Positions 1 to 10,601 are shown, counted from the stretch's first letter. The stretch: DNA of 64,000 bases from Fragum whitleyi (GCA_948146395.1 OX411545.1:22151526-22215525), one strand, 5' to 3'. Program-made: numbers and translations. Notes: generated by a model from the sequence alone, not told the origin.

Positions 1-28
1 TGGAGTGCTTCTCCCCCAACTTGTACAG
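1..28 (+). CDS. Exon 1 (partial): C-terminal end of a CCP/sushi module
   Basis: Only the last nine codons and one extra base of this exon are in the window. They read W-S-A-S-P-P-T-C-T and then split a codon after base 1 at a GTAAAA donor (29). A Trp followed by Pro and a final Cys is the usual end of a CCP (sushi) module. The phase-1 exit matches every CCP exon that follows, so I read it as the end of the preceding CCP in the same gene. The exon's start lies outside the window. Confidence 0.75.
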
Positions 29-62
29 GTAAAACTTATATCTTACTTACCATACTTTGGGA

Positions 63-1680
63 TTTTTTTAACTCATCTGAGCACATCGTGCTCAAGGTGA
101 GCTTTTGTGATTATTGAATGTCCGTCCTGCGTCGTCTGTCGTCCGTCAACAATCTTAGTGTTTACACTCTAGAGGCTACAAATATGGCCCAATCTTCATG
201 AAACTTGGTAAGAATATAGGCCAGGTTACAAGGATAAATCCTATTGAAAATGGGTAGGATCCATGCCAAATCACAGGAAAAGGGGCCTTAATGACAATTT
301 TCTTGTTTACGCTCTAGAGGCCACAAATATGGCCCAATCATCATGAAACTTGGTCAGAATGTTGGCCAGGTCTCAAGGATGAACCCTATAGAAAATGAAA
401 GGGATCTGTGCCAAATCACGGGAAAAGGGGCCTTAATGACAATTTTCTTGTTAACACTCTAGAGGTCACAAATATGGCCCAATCTTCATGAAATTTGGTC
501 AGAATGTTGGCCAGGTCACAAGGAAGAGCCCTCTTGTTTATGACATCTGCCTTTTTTAGCTCACCTGAGCACGAAGTGCTCAAGGTGAGCTATTGGGATC
601 GTAGAATGTCCGTCGTCCGTCGTCTGTTGTGCGTCGTCCACAATTTCTTTAAACATCTTCTCCTCCTAAACCAGTTGGCCAATCTTGATGAAACTTGGCA
701 GAGATGTTCCTTGGGTCAAGCTCTACCAAAGTTGTTCAAATAAATGAAATCCACCCTTAACTTTCCCTTTACCCGTAACAAAAAGGGTGAAAATATGAAA
801 ATTTTCAAAAATCCTCTTCTCTGAAACCAGAAGGCAGACAGCTTTCATATTTGGTATGTAGCATCATTTAGTGGACCTCTACCAAGTTTGTTCATATCAA
901 GACCCTGGGGTCATTTTTGGGCTTTGCCTGGGTGCAACCCTTTTTACATAGAATCAAAGTACGAAAATCTTTAAAAATCTTCTTCTCTGTAACCAGATGG
1001 CACACTGCTTTAATTTTTGGTGTGTAGCATCACCTAGTGGGCCTCTACCAAGTTTGTTCATATCAAGACCCTTGGGTCATATTTGGGCTCTGCACGGGTG
1101 CATCCCTTTATCTCTTATGAGCACGAAGGGTAAAAAAATGAAAATCTTCAAAAATCTTCTTCTATGAAACCAGAAGGCAGACAGCTTTCATATTTTGTAT
1201 GTAGCATCATCTAGTGGACCTCTATCAAGTTTGTTCATATCAAGACCCTAGGATCATATTTGGGCTCCACCTGGGCGCAACCCTTTGTACATAGAATCAA
1301 AGAGCAAAAATCTTTTAAAATCTTCTTTAATTGATACCAGAGGGCACATTGCTTTCATTTTTGGTATGTAGTATAGTCTTGTGGGCCCCTACCAAGTTTG
1401 TTCATATCAAGACCCTGGGGTCACATTTGGGTGCACCCAGGTTCATCCCTTTTTATATAGAATCAAAGAGCAAAAAGGCATATCTGTCGGGCTCTTCGCT
1501 GAAAACGTCCCATGGTATTGATCTTAGGCAATTATCTTCTTTTTGACATCTGCCTATCTAATTAATGTGATGTCCCAGTGGTCATAGAGACTCAGATGAG
1601 CGATCTAAGACCATCTTGGTCCTCTTGTAATTGATGTGATGTCCCAGTGATCAAAGAGACTCAGGTGAGCGATCTCCTCT
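63..1680 (+). mobile_element. Family A Helentron-like element, interrupted by a second copy
   Basis: The outer copy begins with a T run and the hairpin ctcatctgag...ctcaaggtgagct. It has about three ~145 bp monomers (cacaaatatggcccaatcttcatgaaactt) and reaches gacatctgcc at 550. There a second complete copy (551-1627) is inserted. The outer copy resumes at 1628 with gatgtcccagtg...caggtgagcgatct and has lost its terminal gaccatcatggtc hairpin. The join is clear when compared with the uninterrupted copy at 17996-18842. I infer a non-autonomous rolling-circle element. Confidence 0.75.
551..1627 (+). mobile_element. Family A element nested inside the element at 63-1680
   Basis: It begins TTTTTTAGCTCACCTGAG, has the hairpin agctcacctgagcac / gtgctcaaggtgagct and a GTCCGTCGTCC microsatellite. 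About five monomers of 165-177 bp follow (cttcttctctgaaaccagaa...tttgttcatatcaagaccc). It ends ctcagatgagcgatct, a gaccatcttggtc hairpin and CTCTTG. The 5' arm CTCACCTGA is repeated in reverse complement near the 3' end. It encodes no protein that I can recognise. Confidence 0.75.
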
Positions 1681-1983
1681 TATTTACCTTGGTTAAATTT
1701 TTTCCAATTTCACCATCCTCGCTAGCTGGCCAAAACTAAACACACACAAAAAAGCCCTAATATTTTGGAAATGTGCTATCCATACACCATATAACTTTAA
1801 CAAATTTTACTATTTATTCACACATGTACATGTCTGTTGAGATACCAATGACAATTACTGTAAGAGATATAATGCTGATTGATTGATGTTCAAGAGAGCA
1901 CATGTTGGTGTACAAATAGTTGATGCTGTTACTTCCCTAAAAATCCTGTTAAAATGTTGGGTAGTAGTTTCCCGTATGAACTC

Positions 1984-2229
1984 TTAACCCTTGTCATGCT
2001 TATTAAGGTTGGCTAGACATTTTCATCAAAATCAAAGGGCAAAAGCACTGACAGTACCAACTGTGGGTCGATTTTCATGTAAAAAAGCTAAATCTATTGC
2101 CTAATCTGGTTACAAAGTGAGAAACAGGTGGTGTGGACTAACATCAGACTGCACATATGTGCAGGCTGATGTTTGTCTATAGCTCCTGCCAAAGCAGGAA
2201 TATTCCAGGTTCAGCATGACAAGGGTTAA
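1984..2229. repeat. Palindromic MITE, family TTAACCCTTGTCATGCT
   Basis: A 246 bp unit flanked by inverted TTAACCCTTGTCATGCT / agcatgacaagggttaa. Related copies lie at 16319-16558 (same ends) and 51800-52036 (opposite orientation, one end decayed). The TTAA at both ends may be the target duplication. It is non-coding. Confidence 0.75.
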
Positions 2230-2390
2230 TAAATGAACAACATGTAGACAAAATTTTATTTTAGTTCGTCTTATTTTCACCATCTAACCTAGGTGGCAAA
2301 AAAAAGCCTCACTAAAATTAAACCACCATATTTTGAGTAAAAGTGGCGAAAATAAGACAACTAAAAAATATCCCAAACTAGGTATACACA

Positions 2391-2608
2391 TTTTTTATGC
2401 CCCTCTTCAAAGAGAGGGGGTAATACTGCTTTGCACTTGTAAGTTGGTCATTTCGACAGTCTGTTGGTCCCTCCGTATACCATTCTTTGTCTGGAGCATA
2501 TCTCAAAAAGTATGTAAGCAAGATTCATGAAACTTTATAGGTGGATGGATCTCACTGAGAAAAAGTCTCTTATGGGGTGGCATAAATGTTTTACCATCAT
2601 CTCCTGTT
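2391..2608 (+). mobile_element. Short TTTTTTATGCCCC Helentron-like element
   Basis: It starts TTTTTTATGCCCCTC with the hairpin cccctcttcaaagagaggggg and has a single core monomer (ggagcatatctcaaaaagtatg...catgaaacttt). It ends ggggtggcataaatgttt...catctcctgtttt. Relatives are at 14761-15045, 53067-53352 and, at the 5' end only, 62934-63540. Confidence 0.7.
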
Positions 2609-2835
2609 TTCTTTAAAGCTGAACATGCTAAAAGAAGTCTCTTTAACTTTGAAATTCCCAAAATTATGATGACAAAAGAATCAAAGATCTATAAATAGCT
2701 TTAGGCAGTGTAATTGAGTTCCTTGGGACTTCTTACAGTTAAAATGAGAATTTAAATGTGTTTAGGTCACAATGCATGTTGCATGTACAATTTTTGCCAA
2801 GGTTTTTTATTCAGAATCTTTAAATACAATTCCAG

Positions 2836-3030
2836 CTGCTCAGTGTCAGAATGATGCATTCCCACAGCCACAAAACCCAGCAATCTTCACATCTGGACCA
2901 TACCCATATGGGGCCAGAGTCGATCTGAACTGTACAAAAGGTGATCGTAATTACCTGCAATACCGCCATTGTACATACGACCCGTCAGATGACACCTATA
3001 GACTACAAGGATCCCCGTATGATTGTGGAG
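2836..3030 (+). CDS. Exon 2: CCP/sushi module
   Basis: This exon encodes one CCP (complement control protein) module of 65 residues starting AAQCQNDAFPQPQNP and ending YDCGG. It has the four cysteines expected of a sushi fold; the canonical Trp before the last Cys is absent. The acceptor is aattccag and the donor GTGAGT; both edges are phase 1, so the exon is symmetric. An N-glycosylation sequon (NCT) sits in the middle. An upstream ATG in the same frame (2772) lies in intron sequence and is not a start. The module is extracellular and may bind proteins, but no ligand can be read from it. Confidence 0.85.
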
Positions 3031-3084
3031 GTGAGTAACCCTTTTAAATTTCTAGCTCGACTGTTTTCAGAGAAAACCTGAGGG

Positions 3085-3362
3085 TTTTTTAGCTCGGCTG
3101 TTTTGCTATAGCCTTGGTGTCGTCGTTGGCATCGTTGTCGTCGTGTGAAAACTTTGACATTTTGTTATATCTCTGGTTCTACTGAAGGCATTTACTTGAA
3201 ACTTGGCACACATGTTCACCATCAAAAGAGCAATCTATACTATCAAGGGGGACAACTCTAGATGTATTTTTTGCAAATTTGCCCCTTTTTCGACTTAGAT
3301 TTTTTCCTACCATCCAGCACTCGACAGCCGAGCGTACGCACAAGTAGGCGGTGCTCTTGTTT
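3085..3362 (+). mobile_element. Helentron-like element, AGCTCGGCTGT family
   Basis: A 278 bp element starting TTTTTTAGCTCGGCTGTTTT and ending ACAGCCGAGCG...GGCGGTGCTCTTGTTT. The 5' AGCTCGGCTGT and 3' ACAGCCGAGC are reverse complements. GTCGTCGTTG repeats replace the usual TCCG microsatellite. One core monomer is present (cttgaaacttggcacacatgttcacc). Immediately downstream (3363-3605) is a 5'-truncated relative ending AGGCAGTGCTCTTGTTT. Confidence 0.7.
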
Positions 3363-4061
3363 GATCACTATGTTGTTGTTGGTTCTGTTTTTGAAATTAG
3401 TGTTGGCATGACAAACTTAAACCTTGGGTGTATCTATTGCTATTCCAAGATATATTCATGAAACTTGACATGTGTGTTCATCAATTCATGAGTATCCAGA
3501 CTATCAAGAAGGAGAAGTATAATTGTGAGAGTTATGCCCCTTTTTGACTTTGACCTTTTCATTTTCAAGCTGAGGGATGGACATTTTAGGCAGTGCTCTT
3601 GTTTAAATTGTAGATCAGTCACAATTGCAAGCAGTTGCAGAACAATCCTATACAGTAGAAAATATTGTGAAACAAAAAGATGAAATTTTACAGGTGTATA
3701 GCGCGGTTTTATTTACCCGAATCTGGCCCCTGATATTTAGAAGAATATAAATCTGATTATTCCTACTTAAGCTTTGCATGTACTTTCATAGGAATGAGTA
3801 TCAAACGCTATTGAATGTAATTCTTTTTTGTTTATTGCTAAAATATGTTAGTAATTGTTATTTAAGCATTTTTTCCACAGAGGTCAAATGCGGGTCAAAT
3901 AAATCGAGGTATACATACAAAAAATAAGAGTGCAAGTGTACAATTTACAGGAGCACCCATAAACTTTTTCAAGATTTTATGTGTGCACAAGTATTTAGAT
4001 AATTACTGGACCTGCCTCTAAACCCCCGTCACAACACACAGATAATTTTATAAAAATTATT

Positions 4062-4281
4062 TGAGCCTGCATGTGATATTTCCAACAATTTCATGTGTGC
4101 CCCGCAGACAACAATACAATACATTAATAATGTATGTTGACCACTAGAATAGTGATGAACACAATATACATGTACAATAAGCATAGTGAAGACTCTAGTC
4201 AGACTGTGCAGCTGCACAGGCTGGCCAGAAGCTTTGCTTTGTGAACATGTGAAATTGTTGGAAATGTCACGCACAGGCTCA
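4062..4281. repeat. TIR MITE, family TGAGCCTGTGCATGACATTTCC
   Basis: A 220 bp unit with inverted ends tgagcctgcatgtgatatttccaac / gttggaaatgtcacgcacaggctca. Related copies are at 12687-12921, 19222-19431, 21468-21700, 33674-33851 and, decayed, 47149-47331. This is the most frequent TIR MITE family in the window after the TTAAGGTAGTGGACC family. Confidence 0.7.
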
Positions 4282-4359
4282 TTTGTCTGTTAGAAATATA
4301 TAATCACAGAGAGAAAGAAACAAACCATTGGGGGGGTCAAACTTAATGTTGTAACTCAG

Positions 4360-4690
4360 AGGTGTGGAATTCACTTGTCTTTACCACCTTTGGACAAATA
4401 AATTTTCCATGACTACTTGTCCCTGGACAAGTAAATACCAGGGCAAATCTTAAAATGGCACTTAATAAATCTCCGAGATTAATTTGCCTAATGTTTGTAT
4501 TAAAGGGTAGAAAAATTTGTTTATAATGAAGAAAATGCTAGACTCCAGCATTTTCTTCTTTAAAAACATTTTTTTTTTTCTCAAAATGTTCACTTTTTTC
4601 CAGACAAGTTTATTTTGATCCTAGAAAAGTAAAAAATCATCTTTTACTTTTGGACTAGTGGAGAAAATGTGTATTTCCACACTCCTGTGT
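4360..4690. repeat. MITE-like repeat with CAGGNGTGGAA ends
   Basis: Its ends are aggtgtggaattcacttgtc and atttccacactcct, inverted relative to each other. The body contains ggacaagtaaataccagggcaaatctt and a gaagaaaatgct...agcattttcttc hairpin. A second, better-preserved copy is at 17222-17573. Confidence 0.65.
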
Positions 4691-5143
4691 AACTACAGCT
4701 TATGAAAGCTGTAGTAACAACATTTAAGTCATTGATTAATGAAAACCTTTGAAACAAAATTGCGAAAATTTTCGAAGGCCAACAGTCATCTTCTTGTTAA
4801 CAAGTGTTTCAATTGGTCAATCATATGATAATGGTCAATAGGATTTACAGCAATTGTTGATAGTGTCGTAAACAAACATGAATCTGGGGCCTGTTTTACT
4901 AAACTACTTACAAAAAAATTGATCATAAGTCAAAATCAAAAATTCATACCTGGTGTTTTCAGTCATTGTTGGATTCTGTCTAGCAATATCGCATTGAAAT
5001 CATCTTCAGAAGACGATTCCAATGAGATGATGCATGGCAGAATTCCAAATTTAGTTACCACTGTAGAAGAAGCTTTAAATATTGTCCTACGCAAAAATGA
5101 TTGTAAGATGTTCAGTAAAACGGGCCCCTTTTCTCTATTACAG

Positions 5144-5329
5144 TTGTTGATTGTGGACCAATAGAGCCGCAGTTTTCAAATATTGGTGTCAACACGATAT
5201 ATCCGTCATCATTTGTGGCGCAGTGCCCTGTAGGGAATCAAATACAAGGTGTTGGACCTGACAACAGTACCTTTACTGTAACCTGTTCTCCAGATGGCTA
5301 TTGGCAATATGGAAATATAAGTTGTACTG
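5144..5329 (+). CDS. Exon 3: CCP/sushi module
   Basis: The 62-residue module starts VVDCGPIEPQFSNIG and ends YWQYGNISCTG. It has four cysteines and the conserved C-x-x-x-G-x-W pattern as CSPDGYW. The first Cys is followed by GP, as in many CCPs. The acceptor is ctattacag and the donor GTAAGC, both phase 1. There is no in-frame Met near the 5' edge, so it cannot be a separate gene. Two sequons (NST, NIS) are present. It continues directly from exon 2 and forms a run of sushi modules with exons 1-4. Confidence 0.88.
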
Positions 5330-5833
5330 GTAAGCTGTCCATTATTGTGTTATGTATAAATTGGTTGTTGAGATGAAGAGAGTATTTGTTGATTTTATTG
5401 AGGTATGAAACTTAACACCTAGTCACACTGTATGAATACCCAACGTGGATTCATATGTGAGAGTTCTTAGGTTTTTAGTTTCATAGCAATATTTGTTACC
5501 TCCCTTTATTAAAGCATACATACTTTTCTGTTTGTGCATCTTCATGGACCAATCAGAGATTTTAAAATCCAAACCAGCCAATAAAATCATAGAATAATTT
5601 GATTTATTTGAATAAAATGTTGATTGGTTTGAAGGATTTCAAAATTCTTTCTAGTTATTTTGAAGCATTTTCATCATTAAAAGAGAGTGTTTGGAATGAA
5701 TGAATGGAGCCCTGAGTGAATGATTTAAAATGATTTCAATTGGAATGATTGTCATTTCACAATGTTTTTAACTGTAGGAAATCCTGAGAGAAGCAACAAA
5801 AGGGTAAATATTTTTTCACTATCTATTATACAG
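5330..5833 (+). other. Intron 3
   Basis: A 504 bp AT-rich intron, phase 1. Apart from short runs of tgaatgaatg-type sequence around 5695-5725 I see no repeat, RNA or coding signal in it. Confidence 0.7.
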
Positions 5834-6034
5834 GTGTAGCATGTACAGACCCAGGTTATCCCGCTGGCGGTAATATTGTGGCTACATCCTTCTCACGAGG
5901 TTCTACCGTGTCGTTTACATGTACCAAAAATGGATATGAACTGAACACCAACACTGTGACAGACTTGACCTGTCAAGGGTCAACTTGGTCACCGGTAACC
6001 ACTTCACTTCCAATTGATCCAAATGGATGCATTG
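5834..6034 (+). CDS. Exon 4: CCP/sushi module
   Basis: A 67-residue CCP starting GVACTDPGYPAGGN, a near-textbook sushi opening (C-x-D-P-G-x-P-x-x-G). It continues with VSFTCTKNGYEL and LTCQGSTWSP and ends DPNGCIG. All four cysteines and the Trp are present. The acceptor is tattatacag and the donor GTAAGA, both phase 1. It is the clearest sushi module of the window and closes the first run of CCPs before the HYR region. A Helentron-like element begins only 40 nt after its donor. Confidence 0.92.
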
Positions 6035-6073
6035 GTAAGATTTTTGCAAATAGCTCTGATTTTCTACTATGAA

Positions 6074-7402
6074 TTTTTTTACACCTGTAGGGTCGTATTA
6101 TGTTATATCCCAGGTCGTCTGTCCGTCTGTCTGTCCGTAAACAATTTTTGTGTGCACAACTTCTCCTAAACTATCTATGGGAATGAGCTGAAACTTGGCA
6201 CAATTACTTTCTATTATAACTATTTGTGCATAAGACTTTTGAAATTTAAATTGCTTTAGTCATTCCTGAGAAAAATTGAATTATCTGCCCTTGAATTTAA
6301 CGAAAATCTTTGTTTTTTGTGTGTGCAACTCCTCCTAAACTATCTATGGGAATGAGCTGAAACTGAATACAATCAATCCCTATGATGTCTAGTTGTGCAT
6401 AAGACCTTTGAAATTCAAATCGCTCTAGTCATTCTTGAGAAATCTTGAATTATCTGCCCTTGAATTAAACGTAAATCACTACATTTTGATCACTATATTT
6501 TGTGCGCAGAACTCCTCCAAAAGCCAATTGCACTGAAAGGAAACTAGACACAATTACTCTCTATGATGTTTAGTGGTGTATTAGACCTTAGAAATTTAAA
6601 TGGCTCCAGTCATTCCAGAGAAATCTTGAATTATCTGCCCTTGAGTTAAACGAAAATCACTGGGTTTTTTGTGTGCAGCTCCTTAACTATCAATTGTAAT
6701 GAGCTGAAACTAGACACAATTTCTCTCTATGATGTCTTGTTGTGCATAAGACTTTTCAATTCAAAATGCTCCAGTCATTCCTGAGAAATCTTGAATTATC
6801 TGCCCTTGAGTTGAATGAAAAAAAAAAAATGTCAGGTCACTTTCTCCTAAATTTTGGATTGGAATGAAAGGAAACTTGCCACAATGACTCTGTAGGTTGT
6901 CTATTTGTGCTTAGGACTAAATATTTTTCACATGTTAGGTAGTTCCTGATTTACCTGCCCTTTACTTCACAAAAATAGTTTAAAATTACAGATTTTTTTT
7001 CTGTGTGTGCACAACTCCTACAAATTTAATTGGATTGAAATGAATCTTGCCACAATGTTATCCTGATATTTGGTTGAACTTAAGACTTCAGAAAATCAAA
7101 AAGCTTGGGTCTTTCTTGTATTATCTGCCTTTGAATTGTTTGAAATGCACTATATTTCTTTTGTGAGCACCTGGTCACATTTGAATTGGAATGAACTGAA
7201 ACTTGCAAAATGACTGTTTGGCGTATAGTTGTTCATAAAACCATTTTCAATTTACACTCAAAGGGTCATACTATGTTATGGCCCCAGTCGTCTGTATGTC
7301 TGCAATTTTTCTAGCTATCATTCAAGCTCATATTACTGACAAGCCAAAGTTACTGACAAGCCCCATCAGGCGTATATGCGCTGCTCTGCGAAGCTCTTGT
7401 TT
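6074..7402 (+). mobile_element. Helentron-like element with ~170 bp degenerate tandem core
   Basis: It starts with a T run and ggtcgtattatgttatatcc, then GTCTGTCCGTCTGTCTGTCC. About six diverged monomers of roughly 165-180 bp follow (gtgtgcaactcctcctaaactatc...gaattatctgcccttgaatt). Near 7260-7300 the head motif recurs (gggtcatactatgttatgg, then gtcgtctgtatgtctg). It ends gcgctgctctgcgaagctcttgttt. The monomers are more decayed than those at 35424 and 48369, so this copy looks older. Confidence 0.65.
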
Positions 7403-7450
7403 CACACAAGTCTTGAGAAAGACAAAAAAACAAACAACCCATACTAATTG

Positions 7451-7518
7451 CTCAGTGTGAAACAATTGTAACTGCCTATAAATATATAGGCAGTTACCAT
7501 TGCTTCTCACTGAGCCCT
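7451..7518. repeat. Short hairpin MITE, family AACTGCCTATA
   Basis: A palindrome ctcagtgtgaaacaattgtaac...gttaccattgcttctcactgag with a tgcctataaatatataggca centre. Sister copies are at 14608-14670, 33331-33400 and 39490-39548. Confidence 0.7.
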
Positions 7519-7862
7519 TGATATATAATGGTCTTGAATAGAATATTTTCTTCACACTCTCCTTATTGTCGCAGTCTAGCAATATTAGAAATGACCCTTC
7601 ATTGTAACCAATTCCCACTTTCTCCAATTATGACACCAATGAATAAAAAGTTTCACAAAACTTTGCAAAGAATGAAGAATTTGCTTGTTTCGATTTTCTT
7701 TTTTGTCCACAAAGCCTTTCGGCATAAATCCATCACATAAAAGTTGTCATTTGCAACATCTTTAAAATAAGACAGTTTAGACCAATTCTAAAAACTTTGA
7801 TGGCTTTCCATCTGTGTTACTTAAGGAAAACTTTTCTCCCATAATTTGCAGGATGCTTGATG

Positions 7863-8211
7863 TACAGTCGAACTTTTATAAAGTCACAACTTACGAGACC
7901 TTCCAAAAATGGTCATTTAAGAAAAAGGTCACTTAGCACACGTTTTGTGTACAAATTTTAAATATAATTTTGATTGAGTATGTAAGTAATTGCCAAATAC
8001 TCAATAATAATATGTTATTACAAACCATTAGAAATGTCTTATTTAGACAATTCTAATGAGTTTTAACAAAAAATAATTCATTTTCAATATTTTATAGACC
8101 AATGATATCTATTTTCTAAGCTATTTTCATTTAAAGTTGGGGATTTTTAAAACGATCACTTAATGAAAATTGTTGCTGAGTAGAGATTGTGGGTGGAGCA
8201 AGATTGACTGT
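7863..8211. repeat. TACAGTC-ended DNA-transposon remnant
   Basis: It begins TACAGTCGAACTTTTATAAAG and ends caagattgactgta, which are imperfect inverted ends of the TACAGTC type. Parts of the same repeat occur at 30640-30771 (3' end) and 60140-60421. The ends resemble Tc1/mariner-type termini in form, but no transposase is present. Confidence 0.5.
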
Positions 8212-8212
8212 A

Positions 8213-8440
8213 TTAACCCATTCCTGTTTTACAAAATTTTGGACCTGTCCAATTTCAAAGGTGTTGCAGACAAAAATTTAAAGTGGATTTAATTTGAAAA
8301 ATAACTGTTCTGTAGGGTAGAAAAAAGTGTGGAAAAGAAGAAATTGCTTGTCAGAAGCAATTTCTTCTTTTTTCACAATGTTTTCTCAATCATAAAATGA
8401 CAGGCACGTAAAAAGCCGGGATTAAACAGCAAAGGGTTAA
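8213..8440. repeat. MITE, family TTAACCCTTTGCTGTTTAAT
   Basis: A 228 bp unit with ends ttaacccattcctgttttac and gggattaaacagcaaagggttaa, and a strong central hairpin gaagaaattgctt...aagcaatttcttc. Two more copies are at 15329-15556 and 59910-60140, both in the opposite orientation. All three are well preserved, so this family appears relatively young. Confidence 0.75.
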
Positions 8441-8800
8441 TTGTAGTGACCCTGTCTTCATCAGTGTAGCCGTAGAGGTTGGCAGTATGACAAATATTTA
8501 CCTTAGCCATATCTCAACATTTATAAAAGATATTTTCTTGAAACTCTATTTTTTTTGTGGAAGGGTGTCTTAAAAGTTCTAACACCCTGAATCAGCTGTT
8601 GTTACAATGTTTAAATATCCTGTCATTGAATACATTTCACCTCTGCTGACCAATTATAAGATATGAAGAGATAATTTGTTGATTTCATGACAGATTTGTT
8701 GTAGGACTGAATTTTTGGGCAAAGCTTACAAAATCATTTTTTAACCACAAAAGACATAAATCTCGATGAAAACAACTAAATCTGAATTATTTCCCTACAG

Positions 8801-9043
8801 ATACTGAAGCTCCTAAATTTACGGGCAACTGTGACTCGACAATTGAAGTGGACAGATACGAGTTCCTGCCCTCAAGGCTACCGTTTATATCCGTGTCTGA
8901 TAACACTGGAATAGAAAGCTACACCATCTTCCCGGAGAATGCAAATTCTACATACTATGTGGCTGCTTCCCTGACGGTGATTTACACCGCCATTGATTAT
9001 AGGGGGAACCAGGCAACCTGTAGCATCTCCGTCAATGTCAGAG
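8801..9043 (+). CDS. Exon 5: HYR module 1
   Basis: The 81-residue exon reads DTEAPKFTGNCDSTIEV through FISVSDNTGIESY to YTAIDYRGNQATCSISVNVRG. The D-x-x-x-P start, the SDN-x-G-I motif and the A-x-D-x-x-GN-x-x-x-C-x-x-x-V end are hallmarks of the HYR (hyalin repeat) module, an immunoglobulin-like extracellular fold. Two cysteines form the expected single disulfide. The acceptor is ttccctacag and the donor GTAAGA, phase 1 on both sides. HYR modules accompany CCPs in SVEP1, SRPX and echinoderm hyalin. Confidence 0.92.
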
Positions 9044-9686
9044 GTAAGAATGCCGATTTGAGTCTGTAATTGTTGCACATTGTGAAAATATGTCATCTGT
9101 CACACAAAAAAATGACTAACTGGGAACTCTGTAACATAACTATTTGAAAATAGACCTGTCCTGTGTTCAGGATGACAGAACATGCAAACAGTTTCCCAGT
9201 TATACCCTGCTTTTCACATGCACTTGCTTGCAAAGCAGGGTATAATTGGCAAACTGTTTGTACTGTTTTGTCATCCTGAACGCAGAGCTGCTTTTCTATA
9301 GGTTAACAGGAGATCACTCACAAAAAAAGAAAAATACGAATGGAGGTAGATTGATAATTCTAGATTCTGAAAATCAAATCAGTCCAGTGCAAGAAGTTTA
9401 GACCCTAGTCAGCCTGTGCGAAACACACAGTCTGACTAGGGTCAACACTTTAATCACCACCCAGATTGACCCTTTTTGTCTGACAGGCCACATATGAAAA
9501 ATGCATCTGCTCATAAGTGTCTGTCACCAGATGGGTGAAGTCTGAAGTCCCAGTTATCAGCAGGTAATGGTCAGCATTCTAAATTTCATTACTTACCGTA
9601 AATTTTTTTCTTTAAGACTAGACACATATAAATTTTTGTCATCTGGGAATGGATTAAGTATTTCATAGAAATTATTTCTATTGTAG
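9044..9686 (+). other. Intron 5
   Basis: It contains the foldback MITE at 9159-9293 and a decayed tgacccta-type repeat at 9390-9500 (accctagtcagcctgtgcg...cagtctgactagggtca). The rest is plain AT-rich sequence. Confidence 0.7.
9159..9293. repeat. Foldback MITE, family TTCAGGATGACA
   Basis: A 135 bp palindrome: gttcaggatgacagaacatgcaaacag at the left, ctgtttgtactgttttgtcatcctgaac at the right, with ataccctgctttt / gcaaagcagggtat at the centre. Other copies are at 14076-14205, 32451-32573 and 45219-45343. Confidence 0.75.
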
Positions 9687-9947
9687 ATGAAACACCTCCT
9701 AGCATCGTTTGCCCAGCTCAACAAACTATTTTCCTTGATACTGAGTCAGACAGCGACAGCCTAGTTCTTACAGAAGGTTCTTTCGTGAGGACGGATGATG
9801 TTCAAGTTCAAACATTCAGTTTTATCACTGAATTACCAAAGACGGAGTTCACAGTTGCTGACCTTTATCAGACTTACACATATGAGGCGTTGATTACGGA
9901 CACATCAAATAATAATGAAACTTGCAAAGGCCAAGTATTTGTATCAC
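9687..9947 (+). CDS. Exon 6: HYR module 2
   Basis: The 87-residue exon starts DETPPSIVCPAQQTIFL and ends YEALITDTSNNNETCKGQVFVS. The D-E-x-P-P-x-I-x-C-P opening is classic for HYR, and the closing D-x-S-x-N-x-x-x-C pattern matches. Two cysteines and one sequon (NET) are present. The central part (VLTEGSFVRTDDVQVQTF) is more divergent than in exon 5. The acceptor is attgtag and the donor GTAAGT, phase 1 both sides. Exons 5 and 6 are the only directly adjacent HYR pair; after this CCP and HYR alternate. Confidence 0.88.
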
Positions 9948-10257
9948 GTAAGTTAATTGTTTGGAATTGTTTGAAATTGCTTACCTGCTGGTCCTAACAT
10001 GTGGTACCCTAGAACATTGAATGTTTGCTATTTTCTTGCCATTAATTATTCTTTTTGTGATATAGATAATTTTTCTTTATAAGCTATACTTGATTAAAGA
10101 ACAGCTTACCAATGGACAAATACTTGTAAATCTAAATGAGATAGCAGCTGGAGTCTAGGAAAGGATATAATGGTAGTACTGGTGTGAGAAATGCCATATT
10201 AAAGTGCTCCAGCCATCGTGATATCGTTCGAAAAATACAAAAGCCATTGTGATTTTC

Positions 10258-10309
10258 TTTTTATGCCCCCGTATCAAGAGATCGGGGGCATATTGTTTTA
10301 CTCATGTCC

Positions 10310-10360
<51 letters not shown>

Positions 10361-10601
10361 CATCCTTCCGTCCGTCCGTCTGTCTGTCCATCCATCTGTA
10401 CAAAAACTTAACCTTTGCCTTTTCTCCAAAAGTATTTACCATACAAGGCTCATATATGGCATGATGATAGATCTCAATGATCTGCATCTGCTGGTACCAA
10501 AGTCAAGGTCATGTGACAAGATCAAGGTCATCTGTCAAGGTCAAACTTTGAAAAAAAATGCTGTTCCGGGGGCATTCATGTTTCACAAACACATCTTGTT
10601 T
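10258..10601 (+). mobile_element. TTTTTATGCCCCCG Helentron-like element with (TGTC)n
   Basis: It starts TTTTTATGCCCCCGTATC with the hairpin cccccgtatcaagagatcggggg. A TCTG/TGTC tract follows (about 10303-10361), then tccgtccgtc, one core monomer and TCAAGGTCA motifs. It ends TTCCGGGGGCATTCATG...ACATCTTGTTT. The 5' TGCCCCCG and 3' CGGGGGCA are complementary. A related element is at 55675-56074. Confidence 0.75.
10303..10361 (+). repeat. Tetranucleotide microsatellite (TGTC)n
   Basis: About 13 near-perfect TGTC/TCTG units inside the element at 10258-10601. Translated frames across it give a CLSV repeat that is not a protein feature. It is a likely length-polymorphic site. Confidence 0.9.

Larger units (their letters stand above)
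29..2835 (+). other. Intron 1
   Basis: Phase-1 intron between two CCP exons. It holds a nested pair of Helentron-like elements (63-1680), a palindromic MITE (1984-2229) and a short TTTTTTATGCCCC element (2391-2608). I see no coding signal; the small open frames are translated repeats. The stretch from 1681 to 1983 contains nothing I recognise. Confidence 0.8.
3031..5143 (+). other. Intron 2
   Basis: It holds a Helentron-like element and a truncated relative (3085-3605), a TIR MITE (4062-4281) and a second MITE (4360-4690). I see no coding potential between exons 2 and 3. The stretches 3606-4061 and 4691-5143 contain no recognised feature. Confidence 0.75.
6035..8800 (+). other. Intron 4
   Basis: It is filled by a tandem-core element (6074-7402), a hairpin MITE (7451-7518), a TACAGTC-ended repeat (7863-8211) and a TTAACCC MITE (8213-8440). 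The remainder (7519-7862 and 8441-8800) shows nothing recognisable. The longest open frames here are short and lack homology that I can name. Confidence 0.75.

Noticed and set aside
2772..2835. An in-frame ATG upstream of exon 2 as a gene start
   Set aside because: The peptide before the acceptor aattccag lacks CCP features and phase-1 splicing from exon 1 gives a continuous frame; the gene start lies outside the window.
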